60,681 nt of DNA from Lachnospiraceae bacterium (GCA_017461045.1 JAFTZJ010000003.1:1-60681), one strand, 5' to 3'. Positions 8,401 to 16,679 are shown, numbered from the stretch's first letter. Program-made: numbers and translations. The notes: generated by a model from the letters alone, not told the origin.

Positions 8401-8999
8401 TGTGCCTTTATTTTCAAATATGCAGAAATATATGTATCCAACTGAATTTCCGATTCGTCCAATCCGGTTATTTCAAATAATTCATACGTCAGGAAATTCT
8501 GATTTTCAATTTGATACTGCACATAATCCAAAAAATCCCGCGGAAACATTTCACACAATTCCTGCTTATCTGCAATAATATTAAATTCTTTATCAATGGC
8601 TTTCCAAATGGTCTGGTCAATATAAACATGACTCATCAAAAACACCAGAAAACGCTCCCGTACCTCCAGTGCCGTATCCAATGCTACACAAACCGGATCA
8701 TCAAATAACTTCTCCCATAATTCCGGATTGTTTCGGGTATCTATATACCAATATATATCATTGACTTTATCCAACCATACATCAATTTCATCCTTTGGCT
8801 GCTGTTCTCCCTCAGATGTCTCTTCCGGCTGTTTTGCCAAAGCCAGCGCATGTTCATATGCTTCCCGCAGACGCTTAAAGCCCTCCGGATCATCCTCCGG
8901 ATTCACTTCCCGTAACAGTTCATGATAACGGTTCTTTAATACTGTTTCTTCTTTGGTTGGCTCGATTCCAAGCACCTTCCAAATCAGTTGTTGCTCCAT
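5496..8999 (-). CDS. J-domain-like protein with a long TPR array
   Basis: A 1167-residue protein without signal peptide. Residues 1-65 look like a J-domain (WKVLGIEPTKEE, then YHELLREVNPEDDPEGF and LREAYEHALALA), but the HPD tripeptide that stimulates Hsp70 ATPase is replaced by NPE at about 33-35. From about residue 240 to the end it is tetratricopeptide repeats, many with the typical A-Y-Y-pattern (for example LEPNNLFAYNNIGYVY), probably 15 or more. It is transcribed just ahead of the Hsp70 gene, so it likely presents clients or scaffolds that chaperone. AAGGGAG precedes ATG 8999. Confidence 0.8.
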   Translation of the reverse strand: MEQQLIWKVLGIEPTKEETVLKNRYHELLREVNPEDDPEGFKRLREAYEHALALAKQPEETSEGEQQPKDEIDVWLDKVNDIYWYIDTRNNPELWEKLFDDPVCVALDTALEVRERFLVFLMSHVYIDQTIWKAIDKEFNIIADKQELCEMFPRDFLDYVQYQIENQNFLTYELFEITGLDESEIQLDTYISAYLKIKAQIDRKEIDNQRQQLDDLKAYEVYHPYEDVERVRLFMHEKQAEQALALCEQLLEKYPEDAYVGYWSGRAYWEAEQWEAAYNCWQRVMDNLPEHYTARIGIAQYYMKVGKNLEAKEIIMDLLEINGRDESLLDLMREVNIPLIEHFRKQMEQEPEEKKHVIELCWCMFQNEMFEETLQELSRLELVPEDAEYYDYVNMKSRCYLGLEQYEKAIEYLHEWNESRLRLVDDGSEKYKKRQAREGFIKCAIGVTYQHLKQNDLAEEYLLKGISLEKDSSIRYSFMDRLALLYYKMKEYKKCIDVCSQIIEEEPGYFPAYLRRQDAYFELQDGQNVVNDYYNAIHIYPKYYKPYLLAVKVFCIYRQYGDAKKVLEAAKEQGVEHEMLDFYEIRVLRNLAQSIEERQKGLYLCRELKKQILATREEKIEAEQPDESSMTEEELLNQDMRKDGIPEDKVDIQELDVELILFFVDMKDEDRALELIDQGIQSGNTNYRLHWIKADILRKRNNFIKAMEEYDFLVREMPYNGEFLYGRAICLEKMGKNDEAIEAFRKTLEVEPRHALANHEIMKIYSQRFDDYELRSAYGAALKAVNAQVEIVPDAYYYIERGLLYMDNYNMNLALADYNKALELEPNNLFAYNNIGYVYRVQGKYQEAIECFRKAIELMDDEKSMLPFTNMAKCYEALGEPEQGIEVLFEAKRKYKISNSWYRCLGELYECIGNFEAARKLYEEAIEDDRLSRHDYYFKISKTYLLEGNYREALSVYKSWLDNTRKGKEGLGYTWKNRIEVLEEMGNYYFWTRDLKQAVKYYEQVIQIAERNNLTFDSCGRSLARLYYLLGHKDKARIMAQKAMQSELKEKQIPEEYKKLETEDPESEAYYLSFRPYAAMRLEHFAELYFCMGDEARALQYLDQVGRIPRCKHCSFKECYEVLIARGFIAEAKGDIAGAIRYYEQARQVFPADREIALLLRVLKNKQ

Positions 9000-9104
9000 A
9001 GTCTACTCCCTTTCTGATTTCCAGTGTATATCACTGCTTGTAAGCATAGCACATTTTTACAGTTCTGTCGAACGCTCGAAACAGATTTCCGCAAAAAAAT
9101 ACCC

Positions 9105-9138
9105 CCTCCTCATGTTACATCTTTCAGGAAGAAGGAGG
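9105..9138 (+). promoter_or_regulatory. Possible hairpin covering the SGNH hydrolase ribosome binding site
   Basis: CCTCCT (9105-9110) is complementary to the ribosome binding site AGGAGG (9133-9138) of the following gene, with a 22-nt loop. Six pairs is weak evidence, but the pairing covers the binding site exactly. Confidence 0.3.
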
Positions 9139-9146
9139 ATAACCCT

Positions 9147-9893
9147 ATGAAAGCAACCAAAACATTATTCTTAATCACATCTTGTCTGTGCATTCTTTAT
9201 TCCTGTTATTCCTCAGTTTCACAAATAAGCTTCCGAAAGACACCCGTGGATTTTCAATACCCACCCGTAGGTTCCGTACCAACCATTGCTGTTGCCGGCA
9301 GTATTGACTTTTCGCCTAATTATCCCATTCATTTTATAGGGGATTCCCGTACTGTAGGTATGCAACAAGCATTAACTTATGGTGGTCAGGATTTAACGAA
9401 TCACCGTTTTACTGCCAGAGTAGGAAAGGGGTATTCCTGGCTTGTAACCCAAAGCCAATTACAAGAGCTTCCACCTTCCATTTTAATCATCAATCTGGGT
9501 GTCAATGATTTGGGAAACCTCAAAAATTACCAGGCACTCTATGAAACTTATGCCCAAACCTACTGGAAAAATTGTTCCATTTACATAGTTTCCGTAAACC
9601 CTTGCAGGCATCCTTGCACCAGTGTTTCAAACGGACAAATCGAAGCCTTTAATACCTCCATGCAGCAATGGATTAATACCTATAACGCAGAAAATGTCTC
9701 CGCTTCCGCCGAGACATTTCCCATTCATTATATTGATACCTATCATATGTTATTAACCGAAGGCTATTCCAGCTCCGACGGTCTTCATTACTCTGCTACT
9801 ACTTACGAAAAAATCTATAATTACATTCTGAATTCCATTCAGGAATCCATCGGGGATGGAACCGGTACCTATACTTATAAGGTTTCCTCCTGA
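9147..9893 (+). CDS. Secreted SGNH/GDSL-type hydrolase
   Basis: A 248-residue protein with an N-terminal hydrophobic signal or anchor (about 5-22). The SGNH blocks are visible: GDSRTVG with nucleophile Ser67, a glycine-containing stretch GKGYSW, NLGVND with Asn120, and DGLHY with Asp211 and His214 forming the acid/base pair. Such enzymes usually remove acyl groups from polysaccharides or peptidoglycan outside the membrane; the substrate cannot be read here. The start is ATG 9147 behind AAGGAGG, not an earlier in-frame ATG that lacks a site. It is divergent from the TPR gene, and its 3' end overlaps the convergent oxidoreductase gene by 19 bp. Confidence 0.8.
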   Translation: MKATKTLFLITSCLCILYSCYSSVSQISFRKTPVDFQYPPVGSVPTIAVAGSIDFSPNYPIHFIGDSRTVGMQQALTYGGQDLTNHRFTARVGKGYSWLVTQSQLQELPPSILIINLGVNDLGNLKNYQALYETYAQTYWKNCSIYIVSVNPCRHPCTSVSNGQIEAFNTSMQQWINTYNAENVSASAETFPIHYIDTYHMLLTEGYSSSDGLHYSATTYEKIYNYILNSIQESIGDGTGTYTYKVSS

Positions 9894-10858
9894 GGGAATT
9901 TCATATCCCAGGTTCTCCGTACGGTATCTAACACCCGCATTAAGAACAGCGTATCTGTGTGGGTTACCTGCGGGCACTCTAATTTCTTAGCCTGAATGGC
10001 ATGTATGCAGGCTTCCACTTCGTATTCCAGTCCGCTGATTTGCTCCGAACGCTCCACGGTCTCTACCAGATTCCGGTCCGAATCATACACCTGATATCGA
10101 GAGTAATTGTTAATATCCTCCACCAGAATATATCCGTCAGTTCCGTAAATCACACCCTGCTTATCTGTATTCGAAAGCATGGTGGCATATAAGCTTGCCA
10201 TGGCGCCATTCATATAAACCAGATTTACCACTTCTTGGGCATCCACACCGGAATTCATCCGTACCATAGAAGTCGAAATATTATCAATCTCTTTTCCCAA
10301 AATCTGTAATGCAAAAGTGATTGGATATACACCAATATCCAGTAACGCACCGCCACCCATATCCAGACGATTGACTCTGCTTTTCTCCTTCAAGTCATAT
10401 CCGATATTCGCTGTCACCGAAGTTACTTCTCCGATTCTTCCTTGCTCCAAATCCTTTTTCAGCCGTTCCATCAGTGGCATAAACCGTACCCACATTGCCT
10501 CACACAAGAACACCTGATGCATTTCTGCCAAATCAATTAGTGCCTGGGCCTGCCGTTCATTCAAGGTAAAAGGCTTTTCCAGCAATACCGGCTTCCCATG
10601 TTGAATGCAGGCTCTTGCCTGTTCATAGTGTAAATGATTCGGCGTAGCAATGTAAATCAACTGCACCTCCGAATCCTCCAACAGTGCTTCATAATTCCCA
10701 TAATACTTGGTTGCATTATATTTTTCAGCAAAGGCTTTTGCCTTTTCCTCTTCTCTGGATGCAACTGCATATAATTCCGCCGACAGCATTTGGCAAATCG
10801 TATCCGCCATCCGTTCCGACATCACTCCAGTTCCGATAATTCCTATTTTGAACGCCAT
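9875..10858 (-). CDS. Gfo/Idh/MocA-family NAD(P)-dependent oxidoreductase
   Basis: A 327-residue enzyme with the Rossmann motif GIIGTGVMSERMA at the N-terminus and the EKPFTLN motif at about residue 90-95, the catalytic-lysine region of Gfo/Idh/MocA dehydrogenases. These act on sugars, inositols or related polyols. The start is ATG 10858, with GGAGG 6-7 nt upstream. It lies 13 bp after the GH5 gene in the same direction, so it may process a sugar released by that glycosidase. The 3' end overlaps the convergent SGNH gene. Substrate not determined. Confidence 0.85.
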   Translation of the reverse strand: MAFKIGIIGTGVMSERMADTICQMLSAELYAVASREEEKAKAFAEKYNATKYYGNYEALLEDSEVQLIYIATPNHLHYEQARACIQHGKPVLLEKPFTLNERQAQALIDLAEMHQVFLCEAMWVRFMPLMERLKKDLEQGRIGEVTSVTANIGYDLKEKSRVNRLDMGGGALLDIGVYPITFALQILGKEIDNISTSMVRMNSGVDAQEVVNLVYMNGAMASLYATMLSNTDKQGVIYGTDGYILVEDINNYSRYQVYDSDRNLVETVERSEQISGLEYEVEACIHAIQAKKLECPQVTHTDTLFLMRVLDTVRRTWDMKFPQEETL

Positions 10859-10871
10859 GGTATTCCTCCTA

Positions 10872-11891
10872 TTACTTGCACCATAAATCAATCAATGCAT
10901 CCTTGATTTCTGCATAATGGTCATCAATCAAACCAAAATCCATTTTCTTGTAGCTCCAAACTGCACATCCGATATTGTATTTCTCAAAGACCCGATTTAC
11001 ATCCTTAAACCAACGGAGAGTATCCTCAACCGGTGCCTGGTCAATAACACCAAACTCGCCACAATACAGAGATACACCGGCCTTCTTTGCTGCCAGAATC
11101 GCTTCTTCAATCATCTCAGTAATAAAATCTTCTCCCATGATTTGGGTTTTTGCCAACGTAACAACCTCACCCTGATATCCTAATTTCTTCGAATGCTCAT
11201 GATAGTACTCCATGGTTTCCGGATAGTAAATGGTCTGATTCGGATCCATATTCGGTACCCAGTATGCTTTCTGATGGGTGAATAATAATGGTTCATAAAA
11301 ATGGAAGGTGAAAATGATATTCTCATCCTGAGGAACATCTAATAGCTTTAATGTCTTCACACTATTCCACTGAATTCCACCATAAATAATCGGTGCGGTT
11401 GGTGCAAGCTTACGAATTTCTGTAACGGTACGCTTAATCAACTGATTCCAAGCCTGGGCATTTTCTTTTTCAACTACTTCGTTCAAAAGTTCAAACGCTA
11501 CATTCTCATAACATGCAAATCGTCCTACAATCTCCTTCCAAAGAGAAACAAACCGTTGTTGCAATTCTTCGGAAGCGAATAAATTATTCTTCTCTTCGTT
11601 TCCTGCATCATTAAAATCATATCCGTATGCCTTATGCAAATCCAGAACCACATTGATTTTATTTGCTACACACCAATCCAGTACTCGTTTGATTCTCTCA
11701 TAACCGGACTCTTTCTTATCACCGGCTTCTGTTTCCAGCACTTCATAATCCACCGGCATTCGGACATGGTCAAATCCCCATGCCGCAATTTGCTGTATAT
11801 CCTCTTGGTTAATAAATGTATCATAGTGTGGCTCCTCATGACAGCACTGTGACAAATATCCGCCCAAATTAATTCCTCTGTTTAATTTCAT
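10872..11891 (-). CDS. Glycoside hydrolase family 5 enzyme, cytoplasmic
   Basis: A 339-residue single-domain (beta/alpha)8 enzyme. It begins MKLNRGINLGGYLSQ, and the two catalytic glutamates are visible: acid/base Glu138 in FELLNE and nucleophile Glu279 in CGEFG. HFYEP (about 197-201) is the usual subsite strand. There is no signal peptide or carbohydrate-binding module, so it should work on short imported oligosaccharides such as beta-glucosides or mannosides. AGGAGGT stands 7 nt before ATG 11891. The Gfo/Idh oxidoreductase follows within 13 bp, suggesting a two-gene carbohydrate operon. Subfamily not assignable by eye. Confidence 0.85.
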   Translation of the reverse strand: MKLNRGINLGGYLSQCCHEEPHYDTFINQEDIQQIAAWGFDHVRMPVDYEVLETEAGDKKESGYERIKRVLDWCVANKINVVLDLHKAYGYDFNDAGNEEKNNLFASEELQQRFVSLWKEIVGRFACYENVAFELLNEVVEKENAQAWNQLIKRTVTEIRKLAPTAPIIYGGIQWNSVKTLKLLDVPQDENIIFTFHFYEPLLFTHQKAYWVPNMDPNQTIYYPETMEYYHEHSKKLGYQGEVVTLAKTQIMGEDFITEMIEEAILAAKKAGVSLYCGEFGVIDQAPVEDTLRWFKDVNRVFEKYNIGCAVWSYKKMDFGLIDDHYAEIKDALIDLWCK

Positions 11892-11956
11892 ACGTGTAAC
11901 CTCCTATACAGTTTTATCATCCTATGCAAATATGAGTTTATCCGATTTCTTCCTGG

Positions 11957-11988
11957 TCTGATATCAGTTTTTATTCATTTATATCAGA
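11957..11988. repeat. Inverted repeat upstream of the GH5 operon
   Basis: TCTGATAT (11957-11964) and ATATCAGA (11981-11988) are perfect complements, and the left copy is itself part of the palindrome CTGATATCAG (11958-11967). The two ATATCAG copies are 20 bp apart, two helical turns. It may be an operator for the GH5 operon or a 3' hairpin for the ABC exporter gene ending at 11998. Confidence 0.4.
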
Positions 11989-11997
11989 TTTTTGACA

Positions 11998-13890
11998 TTA
12001 AGCATGGGCACCTGCGTGAAGCTGGTAATACTTACCCTTTGCTTCCAACAGTTCTTCGTGATTACCACGTTCAATAATTCTTCCTTGCTCCAATACCATA
12101 ATGCAATCACTATTCTGAATTGTAGACAACCGATGCGCGATTACAAAGGTGGTTCTTCCCTTCATCAGCTTATCCATACCATCCTGTACCAAGCGCTCCG
12201 TACGGGTATCAATGGAGCTGGTTGCTTCATCCAAAATCAGTACTGGAGGATCGGCAATAGCTGCTCTGGCAATAGCCAACAATTGTCGTTGGCCTTGGCT
12301 TAAGTTGGCGCCATCCCCCGTCAATATTGTATCATATCCCTGTGGCAAACGCCGGATAAAGCCATCTGCATTTGCCAGCTTAGCTGCTGCAATTACCTCT
12401 TCATCTGTTGCATCCAATCGTCCGTATCGGATATTCTCTCTTACGGACATCGTAAACAAATGCGTATCCTGCAATACAATTCCCAAAGAACGACGCAAGT
12501 CCGCTTTTTTAATTTTATTTACATTGATACCATCATAACGAATCTTACCATCCTGAATATCATAGAATCGGTTAATCAGGTTGGTAATTGTGGTTTTTCC
12601 GGCACCGGTAGAGCCTACAAATGCAATCTTTTGTCCCGGCTGTGCAAACAGACTTACATTATGCAGTACCATTTTTTCATCACTATATCCAAAATCAACC
12701 TCATCAAAGACCACGTCGCCCTTTAATTCTACATAGGTTGTTTCTTCGCCATTCTGATGCTTATGTTCCCATGCCCACAAACCGGTTCGTTCTTTACATG
12801 GTACTAATTTACCATTTTCCCGTTTGGCATTTACTAAGGTTACATAGCCTTCATCTGCTTCCGGCTCTTCATCTAACAGATTGAAAATTCGCTCTGCACC
12901 TGCCAGCGCCATAATAATGGAATTCATCTGCATACTAATCTGGTTGATTGGCATATTAAAGCTCTTATTGAAATTCAGGAAGCTTGCCAATCCTCCCAAT
13001 GTAAAACTGCCAAAGCCAAACAGTTCCCCTGCGATTGCAAGCAAACCACCTACAATTGCACACAATACATAACTAATATTACCGATTTGTGCATTCACAG
13101 GCCCCATAGAATTCGCATATTGGTTTGCCCGGTACGCACTGTCAAATAACTGATCATTTCTCCGATTGAATTCCTGCATATTGGCATCTTCATGGCAGAA
13201 GACCTTTACAACCTTCTGACCTTCCATCATTTCTTCAATATATCCATTTAGGCTACCAATATCTTTCTGCTGTGCAACAAAATACTTGGATGAATTCTTT
13301 CCGATAATTCCGGAAAAGAACAACATTACACCTACCATAACGAAGGTTAATATCGTTAACGGCACATTCAAAATCAGCATACATACTGTTGTACTAATGA
13401 CTGTAATGATGCTGGAAAACAACTGCGGTATTGCCTGACTTATCATCTGACGCAAAGTATCCGTATCATTGGTATACATAGACATAATATCCCCGTGGGC
13501 TTTTGTGTCAAAATACTTAATCGGAAGCTGTTCCATCTTACGGAACATTTCATCCCGAAACACCTTTAACATACCTTGGGTTACATTTACCATAATACGA
13601 TGATAGGCATAGGAAGCAATAACTCCAAGGCCGTAAAAAATAGCGACTCTTATAATCTCCCGTAACAACGGCTCATAATCCGGTTGTTGGCTTTCCATTA
13701 ACGGCAAGATAAAATCATCAATCAGCACCTGCATAAACATAGTTCCCTGTACACTTGCCAGTGCATTAATAATGATACAAATTGCCACAATTACCATAGC
13801 AACTCCGTAATGCTTCATTAGAAGACCCAGCAATCGTTTCAGAAGCTTCCCGGCATTTTTTGGTGGTTGCATCTTCATTTTTCTTTTCAT
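11998..13890 (-). CDS. ABC exporter half-transporter, catalytic subunit of a heterodimer
   Basis: A 630-residue fusion of a six-helix exporter domain (about 1-330) and an ATPase domain. The ATPase has Walker A GSTGAGKTT, signature LSQGQ, Walker B ILILDE with the catalytic glutamate, and the His-switch AHRLST. A roughly 40-residue insertion between the domains (about 350-390) is unusual. It follows the other half-transporter by 11 bp, and the two form a LmrCD/BmrCD/TM287-288-type heterodimeric multidrug or lipid exporter. RBS AGGAGGG precedes ATG 13890. Regulated by the adjacent MarR protein. Confidence 0.9.
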   Translation of the reverse strand: MKRKMKMQPPKNAGKLLKRLLGLLMKHYGVAMVIVAICIIINALASVQGTMFMQVLIDDFILPLMESQQPDYEPLLREIIRVAIFYGLGVIASYAYHRIMVNVTQGMLKVFRDEMFRKMEQLPIKYFDTKAHGDIMSMYTNDTDTLRQMISQAIPQLFSSIITVISTTVCMLILNVPLTILTFVMVGVMLFFSGIIGKNSSKYFVAQQKDIGSLNGYIEEMMEGQKVVKVFCHEDANMQEFNRRNDQLFDSAYRANQYANSMGPVNAQIGNISYVLCAIVGGLLAIAGELFGFGSFTLGGLASFLNFNKSFNMPINQISMQMNSIIMALAGAERIFNLLDEEPEADEGYVTLVNAKRENGKLVPCKERTGLWAWEHKHQNGEETTYVELKGDVVFDEVDFGYSDEKMVLHNVSLFAQPGQKIAFVGSTGAGKTTITNLINRFYDIQDGKIRYDGINVNKIKKADLRRSLGIVLQDTHLFTMSVRENIRYGRLDATDEEVIAAAKLANADGFIRRLPQGYDTILTGDGANLSQGQRQLLAIARAAIADPPVLILDEATSSIDTRTERLVQDGMDKLMKGRTTFVIAHRLSTIQNSDCIMVLEQGRIIERGNHEELLEAKGKYYQLHAGAHA

Positions 13891-13901
13891 TGCCTGCCCT
13901 C

Positions 13902-15653
13902 CTAATTCATTTCTTCATCAAAATCACCGGCCCCATTGGTCTGTGATTCATATACTTCCCGATAAATTGCATTGCTTTCCAGCAATTCTTCATGGGTTCC
14001 GATTCCGTTTAATTCTCCTTCATGCATGACGAGAATCCGGTCCGCATTCTGCACACTGGAAATCCGTTGTGCAATGATTAATTTCGTAGTATCCGGAATT
14101 TCTTCTGCAAATGCCTTTCGAATTCTGGCATCTGTTGCAGTATCGACTGCACTGGTAGAATCATCCAGAATTAATATCTTCGGCTTCTTCAGCAAGGCTC
14201 TGGCAATACAAAGCCGTTGTCTCTGTCCACCGGAGACATTAGCTCCGCCCTGCTCAATGTAAGTGTCATAGCCTTCCGGCATTTTTTCAATGAATTCATC
14301 TGCACAAGCCAGACGACATGCACGTTTGCACTCTTCTTCTGAGGCATTTTCATCTCCCCAACGCAGATTTTCATAAATGGTTCCGCTAAACAGGGTATTC
14401 TTCTGCAAGACTACGGAAACCTGATTTCGAAGACTCTCAATATCGTATTGCTTTACATTTTCTCCGCCAACCAGAACTTCCCCCTCCGTTACATCATATA
14501 AACGGCTAATTAAGTTTACCAAGCTGGTTTTGGCACTACCAGTTCCTCCGATAATACCGATAGTCTCTCCGGAACGGATAGACAAATCCACATCCTTCAA
14601 TACAAAGTCTTCCGCATCCTTCCTATACCGGAACTTAACATTCTTAAATTCAATACTTCCGTCTGCTACTTCATAAATCGGATTCTCCGGATTCTGAATA
14701 TCACTTACTTCTTTCAAAACCTCCCGAATACGCTTCACACTTGCAACACTAATGCCAAGCATTACAAATACCATAGAAAGCATCATCAGGTTCATTAAGA
14801 TATTCATGCAGTATGCCATCAAGCTCATTAAATCGCCGGGAGTCATGCCATCCACAGCTACGAGATGGGCGCCCTTCCAGCTAATTAACAGAATACAGGT
14901 ATATACAGTTATCATCATTGCAGGCATATGAAACGCTAATATACTTTCTGCTTTTACAAACATCTTATATAAATTATCGCTTGCCTTTTCGAATTTCTTC
15001 GTTTCATATTCTTCTCTAACATAGGCTTTCACAACCCGAATTGCCGATACATTTTCTTGGATACTGGCATTCAAATCATCATACTTCTGAAATACTGCCT
15101 GAAAATATCTGGTTACAATTAATAACAGAACCATGACTACAACACCTAAAATTAGAACAGCAATCAGATAAATCTTTGCTAATTCTGCATTAATCATAAA
15201 TGCGGAAACCATTGCAAAAATCAGACTGGCCGGTGCACGCATTCCCATACGCAATACCATCATATAGGCATTCTGGATATTGGTTACATCTGTAGTCAAA
15301 CGGGTTATCAAACCGGCAGTACTAAATTTATCAATATTCCCAAAGGAATAAGTCTGAATACGCTCAAACATTTTCTTTCGCAGCATTTTTGCAAAACTGG
15401 CGGAAGCGTAAGCTCCAAACTTCGCACCGAACAATCCGCTAATCAAACCAACCACTGCAATGATTACCATTAAAATACCTACTTTTAATATGTGTTCCAT
15501 ATTTCCACCCGGCACATTCACACCATGGTCAATAATCGATGCCATTAACCGTGGTGTAATGGTTTCCATTAATACCTCTATCAGCATGAATATAGGTGTT
15601 GCAATGGACGCCAAAACACATAATGTAATTAGTTTCTTTGATGTCTTCTCCAT
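13902..15653 (-). CDS. ABC exporter half-transporter, degenerate-site subunit
   Basis: A 583-residue exporter half: transmembrane domain at about 1-310, then an ATPase domain with Walker A GGTGSAKTS, intact signature VSGGQ, and Walker B ILILDDSTS. In Walker B the catalytic glutamate is replaced by aspartate, the hallmark of the non-hydrolysing site in heterodimeric exporters. The switch region reads AQRISS instead of H-R. It is transcribed between the marR gene (10-bp gap) and its partner (11-bp gap). AGGAGG precedes ATG 15653. The substrate is unknown, but MarR control suggests a toxic small molecule. Confidence 0.9.
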   Translation of the reverse strand: MEKTSKKLITLCVLASIATPIFMLIEVLMETITPRLMASIIDHGVNVPGGNMEHILKVGILMVIIAVVGLISGLFGAKFGAYASASFAKMLRKKMFERIQTYSFGNIDKFSTAGLITRLTTDVTNIQNAYMMVLRMGMRAPASLIFAMVSAFMINAELAKIYLIAVLILGVVVMVLLLIVTRYFQAVFQKYDDLNASIQENVSAIRVVKAYVREEYETKKFEKASDNLYKMFVKAESILAFHMPAMMITVYTCILLISWKGAHLVAVDGMTPGDLMSLMAYCMNILMNLMMLSMVFVMLGISVASVKRIREVLKEVSDIQNPENPIYEVADGSIEFKNVKFRYRKDAEDFVLKDVDLSIRSGETIGIIGGTGSAKTSLVNLISRLYDVTEGEVLVGGENVKQYDIESLRNQVSVVLQKNTLFSGTIYENLRWGDENASEEECKRACRLACADEFIEKMPEGYDTYIEQGGANVSGGQRQRLCIARALLKKPKILILDDSTSAVDTATDARIRKAFAEEIPDTTKLIIAQRISSVQNADRILVMHEGELNGIGTHEELLESNAIYREVYESQTNGAGDFDEEMN

Positions 15654-15663
15654 GTTTTTCCTC

Positions 15664-16149
15664 CTACCGCGCCTTATTCGCTTTCATACATTCTCCCTTA
15701 TCTCCGCTAAGCTCGAATATGTTCCCACTCATTTTGTTGATAAGTACATGAAACTGTTGAATCTCTTCCGGACTCAAATTGCTTTTCAGCTGTCGTTCCA
15801 TTTGTTCTACTTTTCGGGTAATTCTTGCATTTAATACTCTTCCCTGTTCCGTCAGTTCCAGTTTCTTTAATCTGGCATCCCACGCCACACCGGAACGGAG
15901 AATCAACCCATTCTTCTCCATACTTTGCAAGGTTTGTGTAACTGTGGAACGTCCCAAAAAGAAGGTTTCCTCGATATCCTTTTGGAAAACATCCCGTTTC
16001 TCACTTTCCACAAACAGAAAATGTAAAATTCGACTCTGTGCCCCGCTTATCCCCTCAGATTCTGCCGCCTGATGCAAATAATGCTTTACCTGATTCGACA
16101 GTATAATTACTTCTTTTCCTAAACATTCATTCAAAACAATACCTCTCAT
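15664..16149 (-). CDS. MarR-family transcriptional regulator of the ABC exporter
   Basis: A 161-residue winged-helix protein with the recognition region FQKDIEETFFLGRSTVTQTL and the wing following at about 75-105. MarR proteins are dimeric repressors released by small ligands. I start at ATG 16149, with AAGGA 4 nt upstream; a GTG at 16164 is in frame but lacks a site. It is the first gene of a three-gene operon with both exporter halves. Two TTCGTATACGAA boxes lie immediately upstream, overlapping the transcription start, so autorepression is very likely. Confidence 0.9.
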   Translation of the reverse strand: MRGIVLNECLGKEVIILSNQVKHYLHQAAESEGISGAQSRILHFLFVESEKRDVFQKDIEETFFLGRSTVTQTLQSMEKNGLILRSGVAWDARLKKLELTEQGRVLNARITRKVEQMERQLKSNLSPEEIQQFHVLINKMSGNIFELSGDKGECMKANKAR

Positions 16150-16165
16150 CCATTCCTTAAACACA

Positions 16166-16200
16166 AAAGTTCGTATACGAATGATTCGTATACGAACTTT
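16166..16200. promoter_or_regulatory. Double operator for the MarR regulator
   Basis: A perfect 17-bp inverted repeat (AAAGTTCGTATACGAAT and its complement, 16166-16182 and 16184-16200) with a single central base. Each arm contains the 12-bp palindrome TTCGTATACGAA, so there are two dimer sites about 16 bp apart. It begins right after the -10 element of the marR promoter. Confidence 0.85.
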
Positions 16201-16228
16201 ATATTATCATATCAAATAAGAAAGTCAA
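16201..16228 (-). promoter_or_regulatory. Promoter of the marR-exporter operon
   Basis: Minus strand: TTGACT (16223-16228), 16-nt spacer, TAATAT (16201-16206). The operator follows directly, covering the start point. Confidence 0.6.
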
Positions 16229-16238
16229 TACATGTGAC

Positions 16239-16679
16239 TTATTTTGTTCCGGTACTTCCAAAACCTCCCCGGTCTGCTCCGGTTAATTCTTCCACTTCTT
16301 CAAATACAATCTGCGGCTGATGCTTCTCAATCCGGAACTGACAAATCCGATCATTTACCTCAATTACCGTATCCCGCATTGCCAACGCCGGGAATCGATA
16401 CCAATCGTTAGGACCACAGTAGGTCTCGTCAATAATTCCCATAGAATTTGCCTGTAACACACCAAAGTTCTTAAAGGTACTGCTACGGGGTACAATATGT
16501 GCTTCATAACCGGCAGGCAACTGAATTGCCACACCCAGGTGGATTAATTTGAATTCTCCTGCTTTCATTTCTACTCGCTCTGCTGCCCGCAAATCAATCC
16601 AATCAGACTTTCCGTCAATGTATTCCAATCGACTGATTTCATCATTTAAGTATTTAATCTTCAATGTAACCTGTTCCAT
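16239..16679 (-). CDS. dut: dUTP diphosphatase, trimeric type
   Basis: A 146-residue enzyme with the trimeric dUTPase motifs: DWIDLRA (26-32, motif 1), PRSS (64-67, motif 2), GIIDETYCG (81-89, motif 3) and RGGFGSTG (137-144, motif 5, the P-loop-like tail). It hydrolyses dUTP to dUMP and pyrophosphate, keeping uracil out of DNA. Motif 2 ends in serine instead of the usual glycine. ATG 16679 follows AGAGG with a long 14-nt gap. It stands alone, divergent from the glycosyltransferase and ending just before the marR promoter. Confidence 0.9.
   Translation of the reverse strand: MEQVTLKIKYLNDEISRLEYIDGKSDWIDLRAAERVEMKAGEFKLIHLGVAIQLPAGYEAHIVPRSSTFKNFGVLQANSMGIIDETYCGPNDWYRFPALAMRDTVIEVNDRICQFRIEKHQPQIVFEEVEELTGADRGGFGSTGTK

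Noticed and set aside
12149-12538. 129-codon frame opposite the ABC exporter
   Set aside because: Antisense shadow of the conserved ATPase domain.
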